From positions 1 to 9,136 of the forward strand of contig JBOGJG010000175.1 of assembly GCA_050747825.1 (NCBI GenBank): a DNA stretch of 9,136 bases. The letters are read 5' to 3'. The notes beneath the pieces are model-generated. The model had not been told where the DNA came from. It searched no databases and saw only the letters and a program-made list of their open reading frames with translations. The stretch is from JBOGJG01 sp050747825 (GTDB lineage: Bacteria; Acidobacteriota; UBA6911; RPQK01; JBOGJG01). Positions 1-5,169 of the stretch are shown here, piece after piece. The stretch's first letter is position 1; each line of letters opens with the position of its first letter. Position numbers and translations under genes: made by a program.

Positions 1-42
1 ACCGAGAGAATCTGGCGGTTTACGCGCAGAAGCAAAACTCAT
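1..42 (-). CDS. Start of an unidentified cassette gene (partial, runs off the window)
   Basis: An ATG at 42-40 opens a frame with no stop up to the window edge, beginning MSFASARKPPDSLG. A purine-rich stretch (GGAAGTAGG) lies just upstream at ribosome-binding distance. It follows the attC at 184-267, so it should be the first gene of the next cassette. The 141-base leader (43-183) is AT-rich near 130-175 and holds two short palindromes, CTGGAGGTCCAG at 62-73 and CACACTGTGTG near 79-89, which might be operator sites; no convincing promoter could be assigned. Only 14 residues are visible, so no function can be given. Confidence 0.4.
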   Translation of the reverse strand, partial: MSFASARKPPDSLG

Positions 43-183
43 AACACCTACTTCCCGAATCTGGAGGTCCAGCGTTCCACACTGTGTGAATTCTTCGCAA
101 CCTTTACCGGACCAAATGAAATTTTCCTCAGACTATGCGCAAATTAATAGGACGTTACATATAGTATCGTACGCTTTTTGTCG

Positions 184-267
184 GCCGAACGCTTGCGAAT
201 GAGCCGCGCCCTCCGCGACATGATCGCACAGGACCGTGGGCGCGTCGGCTCCATTCGCGGGTTAGGT
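184..267 (-). other. attC recombination site (end of cassette 6)
   Basis: Minus-strand R'' core ACCTAAC (267-261) and R' core GTTCGGC (190-184). The arms GCGAATGGAGCCGACGCGCC and GGGCGCGGCTCATTCGC pair as a hairpin with single unpaired bases on one strand, the signature of attC. The TAA stop of the upstream NmrA-like gene (264-262) is part of the R'' core. Length is 84 bases. R' departs from GTTRRRY at its fourth base. Confidence 0.85.
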
Positions 268-994
268 CGCTGATGCCGCTAGCTCGGTATCAGACTTCAG
301 ACTCTGGAGCATCGCGAACCAAGGCATTCGTTGGTCGCCTCGAGCCCACACGATTTCGAACGTCGCACGCGACGCACGTGGTTCCTGCAAGCCGGCGACA
401 AAAACCTTCGCGACGTCGGCACGGCCAATTCGATACCGAATCGAAAGCGGAAGTGCCTCCTGGCTGACTTCAATCGCTCGTCGTCCGCCCGGGCTGTTCA
501 GCAACATGCCGGTTCGGATGATGGTGTAGTCGAAGCCCCTCTCACGAATCGCGTTCTCTGCGCGCCGACGCCAGCCGAGAGTGTTGCTCTTGTACAGGTT
601 GAGGCAGGCTGATACAAAGGACCGAGTCGCAACTCCGCTCGATGTCATATACATGAAGCGACCTGCAAACCCAACATGTTCTGCCGAAGTGAGAGTATTG
701 AGCACTCCCTCGTACTCAGTTGCCTTGATTAGTGCTTCACCCGCAGGATGGCCGCTACGACAACCCGCAGTAAAGATGATGTGCCTTGCCCCTTCTTATG
801 GCGCGCGGCAGCGTCTCCTTCTTCGTAATGTCTCCAGCAACCACTTCGACACTGGGTCCGAGCGCGTCCCTGGCACGAGCAGGGTCTCGAGCCAGCACCC
901 GAACTGAGCATCGCCGCTCGTCGAGCAGCCGAGCGATCAAGAGACCCGTGCCTCTCGTCCCACCGATGATCAAGATCGTTTGCGTTTCGATCAT
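262..994 (-). pseudogene. NmrA-like NAD(P)-binding (atypical SDR) protein, frameshifted
   Basis: Two adjacent minus frames make up one protein of the atypical short-chain dehydrogenase / NmrA type, a Rossmann-fold NAD(P)-binding family acting as reductases, epimerases or redox sensors. The N-terminal part starts at ATG 994-992 with MIETQTILIIGG and the dinucleotide-binding GGTRGTG (residues 11-17), then RVLARDPARA and a GDITKKETLPRAI segment. The C-terminal part runs from about 795 to 262 with GARHIIFTAG, MYMTSSG, RERGFDYTIIRTGMLLN and RYRIGRADVAKVFVAGL. The frames meet near 790-800 in a purine-rich run, where one base appears gained or lost; the upstream side of the second frame has a TAA at 798-796. 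No Shine-Dalgarno is seen, and the start is only 12 bases past the attC core. The substrate is unknown. A sequencing error in the run is the main alternative to real decay. Confidence 0.85.
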
Positions 995-1005
995 TGAGAT
1001 TAGCG

Positions 1006-1104
1006 GCCTAACGCCCTTGCCGCTCAGCCGCGTGCGGCGCACGGATCCTTCAAGCAAGCCGCGCCCCGCGCGTGCCGCTCGTCGGCTGCAGCGGCCTGTT
1101 AGCC
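1006..1104 (-). other. attC recombination site (end of cassette 5)
   Basis: Minus-strand R'' core GGCTAAC (1104-1098) and R' core GTTAGGC (1012-1006). Arms GCCGCTGCAGCCG and CGGCTGAGCGGC pair fully apart from one bulged G, and the pairing appears to continue imperfectly inward. Length is 99 bases. The original stop codon of the broken ParE-like toxin (TAA, 1101-1099) lies in the R'' core. Confidence 0.87.
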
Positions 1105-1423
1105 GGGCTGTTGGCTGGCTCGCATCAGCCAGTAAAGCGGACGCCGCTTCTGATGGGCAGCGGCGAGCACCAAAGCGTAATGCCCGGTGTTCCTCGAACG
1201 CGATGGCCTAAGGAAACCGTTCGACAGGCGCCTTCCGGATAACTGCCGGTGCTTGCTCGGTGCCTGGCCAGCGAGGAAACAACTTGGGTGCCTCGCTCAT
1301 TCCCCGGAAGGCCAAGTCGACCGCAGCAACGAATTCCTCGCCCAACCCGTTCCGCCGTTCCTCATACCACAACGCGGCAGAGCGCAATTCAGCGCGGGCT
1401 TCAGGATGAAAATCGACCCGCAC
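1099..1423 (-). pseudogene. ParE/RelE-family toxin, inactivated by an amber codon and a frameshift
   Basis: The frame from ATG 1423-1421 begins MRVDFHPEARAELRSAALWY and has WYEERRNGLGEEFVAAVD and APAVIRKAPVERFP, typical of ParE/RelE-type toxins; ParE members poison gyrase and RelE members cleave mRNA. It stops at a TAG (1210-1208) just after VERFP, where the family usually has tyrosine. Downstream the same frame reads AIAFEEH, and after a one-base shift near 1190 it continues as YALVLAAAHQKRRPLYWLMR, matching the family C-terminus, to a TAA at 1101-1099 in the attC core. Two independent lesions in one small toxin gene argue for true inactivation. It overlaps the antitoxin gene by 23 bases. 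Confidence 0.88.
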
Positions 1424-1649
1424 GCCGTTGCTCGAGTTCCTTCAGGATCTCCTCCCGCACTGTTTCCCAAGCAACGGTCGGAACGCGGCCCTCAGCAACC
1501 TCTCGTGAACGTTGCGCCAGCTCCGCTGCCCACACGGCGGCAACTTCATCGGCTGGTTCTTCCAAGCTGGAAAGCAACTCTTGGGCCACTCGTGCGCGTT
1601 CGGCCCGAGGCAGACGCAATACTTCCGCCAGGAGTTCCTCAGTAGACAT
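1401..1649 (-). CDS. Antitoxin of a ParE/RelE-type module (addiction-module component family)
   Basis: An 82-residue protein beginning MSTEELLAEVLRLPRAERAR and ending KELEQRRAGRFSS. This matches the short helical antitoxins usually found before ParE/RelE toxins (the TIGR02574-type addiction-module component); the family is recognised from pattern, not from a search. Such proteins neutralise the partner toxin by wrapping it. The start is supported by GAGG a few bases before ATG 1649. It overlaps the toxin gene by 23 bases, indicating translational coupling. The antitoxin frame is intact although the toxin is broken, so it may now act, if at all, against related toxins elsewhere in the genome; that last point is inference. 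Confidence 0.85.
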   Translation of the reverse strand: MSTEELLAEVLRLPRAERARVAQELLSSLEEPADEVAAVWAAELAQRSREVAEGRVPTVAWETVREEILKELEQRRAGRFSS

Positions 1650-1668
1650 GACCTCAGTTTAGCACGAA

Positions 1669-1707
1669 GAGCCCGAAACCGGTCCCCTCGTTTCCCTGTT
1701 CGGGCTC
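1669..1707 (-). promoter_or_regulatory. Nine-base inverted repeat in the antitoxin leader
   Basis: GAGCCCGAA (1669-1677) is repeated in inverted form as TTCGGGCTC (1699-1707) with a 21-base gap. It fills most of the short space between the attC core and the antitoxin start. It could be an operator for autoregulation of the module or a weak RNA hairpin. The loop is too long and there is no T-run, so a terminator is unlikely. Confidence 0.35.
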
Positions 1708-1708
1708 C

Positions 1709-1768
1709 GGCTAACGGTCAGCATCAGCGGCGGCGCGAAGCGCCGTCCGCTGCAACCGGTTGTTCGGC
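1709..1768 (-). other. attC recombination site (end of the cas-remnant cassette 4)
   Basis: Minus-strand R'' core GCCGAAC (1768-1762) and R' core GTTAGCC (1715-1709), 60 bases. The central GGCGCTTCGCGCC is a tight hairpin of the kind common in chromosomal attC sites, extended by imperfect pairing of CGGTTGCAGCGG with CCGCTGATGCTGACCG. The off-consensus R'' core is the exact complement of the start of cassette 4 at 4475-4469, tying the two ends to one cassette. Confidence 0.8.
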
Positions 1769-1839
1769 AGCCGACTCGGGCTGCACCTGGTTTGCACTGT
1801 CGCAGTACGATGGATAGGGTCCATTGAACTTGGGTTCCT

Positions 1840-3091
1840 TCAATCCTCAGTCGGCGCGAATAACCCAAGGCCGAAGTGGCAACCCCATCCGAGGCACAGC
1901 GGCCCCTCAACCGGGCGCGTTAGCCTCAGGGTCACGTGGAACACGCCAGCGGGCGGCGTCCCACCATTGCCCTGGCGTGTTCGAGCGAAACCTCTGAACC
2001 ATCGCGCCTCTCTACCGGCACTGCTCGCGTCCGATGGAACGGCGATCGCGGGAAGTGCAGCGACAGCGGGGAGGCCCCGTCGCTCCAGTTCGGCGCGTAT
2101 CTGCCCTTCCAAGGAGTCTCTCCCGTGGGACTTGAGGAAACGCGGAGGCACGAAGGGCGTCCGGCTCACCCATGTCGTGCCCGATCCGAATTCTGCTACC
2201 GGCTCGCCTCCCACGTTCCGGAATGACTCTCGCTTCCCGATTCCGATGAGCGTGACCGCGATGTCATCCATCCCTTTCGCCCACGTCCTTCGGAGGCGAC
2301 GGAGCCCGCGTTCCGCGAGCGGACCAAAACCCATCGGGGCGTGGACGAGGACGTGATCGATGCGCCTCGGGTTCCGAGCGTCGAACGCCATCGGAATGAA
2401 GTGGGCATGCCGATGCTCGCATCGCAGAGGCTGTCCTTCGCCGTCCTTCCCAGTGAGTTCTGGGCATCGGCCGAGATGCTGTTCATCGCCGACCTTGCTC
2501 AAGATGCGTGCTCCAGATCTTCGACGAACCCGTCGGCAGGCATCCGCCACGCCTGGCTTCCTGTTCTGTGGATACGCCAGGCGCGCCAGCGACGTCCTGG
2601 CAGCTCGGCGATCTCGGCTTCCGAAAGAACACGCCCGCGGCCCACCACCTGGTCTATCCCCCACCCAAGGGCCAGCAGGTGATTGGCCTCGTCGCAGAGA
2701 AGGCGGGCTCGGGCAACATCCCGTTCACGAGGCTCGATGGCCCAGATGTAGTGAAGCGTGTCGCCATCGACGAGCCGATGCGGTCGCGCCACCTTGCTGG
2801 TCAGTCTGTCCTGCCGACGACCGTGTCGCTGTCGTTGTTCGGCATGAAGTAGGTGCACTCGATGGCGGGCAGCGCAGTAGGGCCGACGATGAGCGGTGGC
2901 CTCTGCGCCAGCAGCCCAAGCGCGCGAGCCCGAGCGTCATTCCATGCTCTGCCTCGACACCCGGTGCGAGCGCCGGCCATGAGAGCCTGGGCGAGCCGCA
3001 TCGGAGAGGGCGGCCACTCCGGCTCGTCGTCTCCATGCCCATGGAAGAGCGGATCGAGGAACGTCACGGAGATGCACAGGTGCTGCGTCAT
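1840..3091 (-). pseudogene. csb2: Csb2 (GSU0054 family, Cas5-Cas6-like) of type I-G CRISPR-Cas, frameshifted
   Basis: Three minus frames join into one Csb2-like protein, the Cascade subunit that in type I-G is thought to combine the Cas5 role with Cas6-like crRNA processing. Part one (ATG 3091 to about 2815) has HLCISVTFLDPLFHG, EWPPSPMRLAQALMAG and FMPNNDSD. Part two (about 2825-2505) has RQDRLTSKVARPHRLVDGD and HYIWAIEP. Part three (about 2500-1840) has GKDGEGQPLR, HRHAHFIPM, RIDHVLVHAPMGFG, LRRLRRTWAKG, FVPPRFLKSHGRDSL, PPAGVFHVTLRL and LCLGWGCHFGLGLFAP before a natural-looking TGA. The joined length is about 414 residues, shorter than I expect for the family, so some internal sequence near 2500 may also be lost. 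The ATG overlaps the upstream TGA (ATGA). Identification rests on recalled family motifs. Confidence 0.83.
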
Positions 3092-3360
3092 CCGTCGGCC
3101 TGGTCGTCCTCGGCGGGTAAAGGCTGCTCATTCGTCCCAGTTGCCTGTCGGGCTGCGGCGAGCGCCTCCAGCAGGCGCTTGCGCAGCGGCTTCACGCCAC
3201 CATCAGTGGCCAGGCCCCGATTCCTGCACTCGGCCTCGAGCGCTGCCTTCTTCATCTTCTCGATTGACTTGGTCTGAAGCCGCTCGACCAGTTCTGCCTG
3301 CTCGCCCGCCGTGGTCAGTCCGAGCTTCGTACACTCGGCCTGAAGCTCCTCGAGCGACAT
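3088..3360 (-). CDS. Protein with two SAP-like motifs between csb1 and csb2
   Basis: A 90-residue frame from ATG 3360. It contains two tandem SAP-like helix-turn-helix motifs: LEELQAECTKLGLTTAGEQA (about residues 3-22) followed by ELVERL, and LEAECRNRGLATDGGVKP followed by LRKRLLEAL. The tail (GTNEQPLPAEDDQADG) is acidic and probably disordered. SAP motifs usually bind DNA or RNA. The stop overlaps the csb2 start as ATGA, so the two are translationally coupled. It could be a separate small gene or the original C-terminal extension of Csb1, since the csb1 frame ends in SLESIMKN right at this ATG and differs by only one base of frame. I do not know SAP motifs as a standard part of type I-G. Confidence 0.6.
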   Translation of the reverse strand: MSLEELQAECTKLGLTTAGEQAELVERLQTKSIEKMKKAALEAECRNRGLATDGGVKPLRKRLLEALAAARQATGTNEQPLPAEDDQADG

Positions 3361-3811
3361 TCTTCATGATGGACTCAAGGCTCGACGCGCTCGCGATCTT
3401 TTTCAGCGCCTCAGCGGTCACTGGACCCTGTCGGAGGAGCCTCTTTCGATCGGCCTCGCTGAGGCCGAGGACCTTGTTCGCGATGTCGGAGTTGAAGGTT
3501 CCATGAGTGGGCTCCGTGGCCACTTGGAACGCCGTCGCGGCGGCGGTCGCAAAGGCCAGGGCCTGATCGTGAGAAATCGTCTCATCGTGGCGCGTGCCGT
3601 CGTGCTTGACGCGCTTCCAGATGGTCTCCTTGCTGGGATCCGGCACGAGCTCGCAGCCTTCGCGGAGATTGGGGTCCAGCGGCGCGGTGATGCTGACGAG
3701 AGCGAGGCCGAGGATGTATCGGCGGATTCCAAGAGTCTCCTCGTCGGAAGATCCAGCGAGCGCTCGCAGCGCGGCGAGATTGACGATGCCTTCTCGGCGA
3801 ATCGCACCGCC
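3357..3811 (-). pseudogene. csb1: Csb1 (Cas7-type backbone subunit) C-terminal fragment, type I-G
   Basis: An open frame begins after a TGA at 3817-3815 and reads GGAIRREGIVNLAALRALAG, EETLGIRRYILGLALVSIT, LDPNLREGCELVPDPS, then DETISHDQALAFATAAATAF and GLSEADRKRLLRQGPVTAEA. This matches the C-terminal part of Csb1 (GSU0053 family), the repeating backbone subunit that coats crRNA in type I-G. About 150 residues remain; the N-terminal half is missing and there is no credible start, because upstream sequence is the cas3-derived repeat in another frame. Near 3360 the frame passes into the SAP-motif frame by a one-base shift, so a Csb1-SAP fusion with a frameshift is possible. It cannot form a working backbone. 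Confidence 0.78.
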
Positions 3812-3919
3812 CGATCAGGCCGGCGTGATGCGACCGGTAGTAGCGACGGTCTTCTATCCAACCATATTCATATACTAAGAATGCGATCAGGCCGGCGTGA
3901 TGCGACCGGTAGTAGCGAC
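3812..3919 (-). repeat. Two identical 36-base direct repeats around a 36-base AT-rich segment
   Basis: Copies at 3812-3847 and 3884-3919 are identical (minus strand: GTCGCTACTACC at one end to GCCTGATCG at the other). The segment between (3848-3883) is AT-rich in GC-rich surroundings. The geometry is that of a CRISPR repeat-spacer-repeat unit. However, read in the cas3 frame the first copy gives GDGRYYRSHHAGLI, the residues expected right after LLFSG in this Cas3 family, so the repeat appears to be duplicated cas3 coding sequence. Similarity extends four more bases with one mismatch on the upstream side. The second copy abuts the csb1 fragment. I favour a duplication at the deletion junction; a true mini-CRISPR is the alternative. 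Confidence 0.7.
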
Positions 3920-4433
3920 CGTCCCCTTAACCGCTGAAGAGCAGCTTGCTGCCGATCATGTCGATCGTGCCGACGACGATCGCTGGCCGCGCGGGATCGG
4001 CCCTCCACTCCTCGTTATCTGCAAGCTCCCCGCGCAGGGCGCTGACCGCCAGCGGAACGCCGTCCGTGGCGCCGAGCCCGCGCAGTGTGCCCGCGATCGC
4101 TTGGAGCGTTGGAGCGTGGCCCTGCCAGTCGGGGCTCTCCGGCTGCAAGAGGCGGCGGCGCATCCGCTCCACCGTTTCCGTCGCCTGATCGACGACAGTC
4201 CGCCGGTTGACGATGTAAACGAGGCGTCGCGGCAGTCCGATGTTGCCCGACTCGGCCTGCCGGACGAGTGCCAGGAGCCAAAGAGGAAGCACGGAGGTCT
4301 TTCCGAGCCCCGTGGGGATCTCGCAGGTGGTCGGCACGTCGTTCTTGAAGAAGCGCTCGAACAGCCGCCTCTGCCACTTCATGGACGAGAAGCCGGTCAA
4401 GCAGCGGAATGCCTCGTCAAAGTGGGTGCTCAT
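3885..4433 (-). pseudogene. cas3: Cas3 helicase N-terminal fragment, type I-G
   Basis: The frame starts at ATG 4433 with a good Shine-Dalgarno (GAGGTGAT, about eight bases upstream). MSTHFDEAFRCLTG and WQRRLFERFF are followed by the Walker A motif PTGLGKTS (residues 40-47), LVYIVNRRTVVDQA (71-84), SALRGELADNEEW and AIVVGTIDMIGSKLLFSG (to residue 168). A TAA (3929-3927) interrupts where the family usually has tyrosine, and the same frame then continues as GDGRYYRSHHAGLI to 3885 before homology ends. Everything after that is missing: the expected DEAH box, the second RecA-like domain and the HD nuclease. The fragment has only the first part of the helicase core and cannot degrade target DNA. 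It is the first gene of cassette 4. Confidence 0.85.
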
Positions 4434-4468
4434 GCGACTGTCATCACCTCACTCGCCAGGATTGGTCT

Positions 4469-4549
4469 GCCGAACGCTCAGGCTGAGCGGACGAGGCCAG
4501 CGAGCGCAGCGAGCGGGCCCGAAGATCCGTCTCAAGCCGGATGTTAGGC
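4469..4549 (-). other. attC recombination site (end of cassette 3)
   Basis: Minus-strand R'' core GCCTAAC (4549-4543) and R' core GTTCGGC (4475-4469), 81 bases. Arms GGCTTGAGACGGA and TCCGCTCAGCC pair with unpaired T and A on one side, and an inner GGGCCCGCTCGC/GCTCGCTGGCC hairpin caps the structure. The TAA stop of the membrane protein gene (4546-4544) is inside R''. Confidence 0.85.
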
Positions 4550-5096
4550 CTCTCGTCCAGGTTTGCCTCGAAACGCATCGGATAATTCTTCCACACGGTC
4601 TAAGATGAAATACCAAAGCCACGACAATAAAACGAGACAGAGCCACAATAGAAAAATCGAAATAAATAGGGAGAGGATAGTAAAGCCGAACATGCGTGCG
4701 AGCCGCGCCGGAGTATCAATGATACGGAACGGCTCCTTAGATAACTCGAATCGATGATCCCATGCATACGAACCGTGGCTGTCGAGATTCTGGTCGAAGT
4801 AAACCAAAGCCTTTGCTTTGGCTAAGGCCGCATTGGAAGGTGTCAGCGCGAGACCTCCTTCTCGAGTTCCACCCACGGCGCGACTGATCAAATACATCTC
4901 CTTCAATCTTGCCCTGAGGATTGGGCGTGTTTGAACGACGGACCTCCTCTAAAATCTGCTCTATGTGGCGGATTACCTCCGTAGAATCACCTGGCGGTTC
5001 TCTCCAAGTTGTAAATGCAACGACCGCTGCGAAAGCCAGTCCGCCGAGAACGGAAATGCCGATTCTTAAACGGCTGAAAAGGTTAATTCGTTTCAT
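4544..5096 (-). pseudogene. Unidentified two-helix membrane protein, probably frameshifted
   Basis: The first frame from ATG 5096 begins MKRINLFSRLRIG with a transmembrane stretch (ISVLGGLAFAAVVAF, about residues 14-29), then EVIRHIEQILEEVRRSNTP, likely a short amphipathic helix. The second frame, from about 4915 to TAA 4546-4544, has LKEMYLISRAVGGTREGG, AKALVYFDQNLDSHGSYAWD and a strong C-terminal membrane helix (FTILSLFISIFLLWLCLVLL) followed by a charged tail. The frames overlap and differ by one base near 4905, which suggests one roughly 184-residue protein with a frameshift; two overlapping genes are the alternative, since AGGAGG and AAGGAG sequences sit before the second part. The start follows directly after the TGA of the upstream short ORF. 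I do not recognise the family. Small membrane proteins are frequent in cassettes. Confidence 0.55.
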
Positions 5097-5169
5097 TCAG
5101 TCGCAGATTCCGAGGCCTAGCCCGACTTTCGCACGCTTTTTAGGCATCGTGATCACGCGGCAGGCATTA

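Larger units (their letters stand above)
1715..4474 (-). mobile_element. Cassette 4: collapsed type I-G cas operon as an integron cassette
   Basis: This 2.76-kb segment starts at the R' core of the attC at 4469-4549 and ends in the attC at 1709-1768. It holds, in order, a cas3 N-terminal fragment, a cas3-derived repeat pair, a csb1 C-terminal fragment, a SAP-motif gene and a frameshifted csb2. The cas3 start is 36 bases inside the cassette, a normal cassette leader length, and the csb2 stop is 71 bases before the closing attC. Cassette start GTTCGGCAG and end CTGCCGAAC are perfectly complementary over nine bases. A full cas3-csx17-csb1-csb2 operon would be several kilobases longer, so at least one large internal deletion is inferred. 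Confidence 0.72.

Noticed and set aside
1659..1910. A minus-strand frame reading through the attC at 1709-1768
   Set aside because: It overlaps the csb2 end and crosses the whole attC hairpin; it has no recognisable domain or supported start.
2360..3277. A 305-codon plus-strand open frame
   Set aside because: It lies opposite the Csb2 and SAP frames, is arginine/serine/proline rich and shows no motif; it is a product of high GC content.
3812..3919. A CRISPR array call for the two 36-base repeats
   Set aside because: Only two repeats, no leader, and the repeat reads in frame as Cas3 sequence following LLFSG, so it is listed as a repeat with CRISPR as an alternative.
5115..5121. GCTAGGC on the minus strand as another degraded attC core
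   Set aside because: No paired arms or R'' partner nearby; it falls inside the read-through frame restored by removing the insertion sequence.
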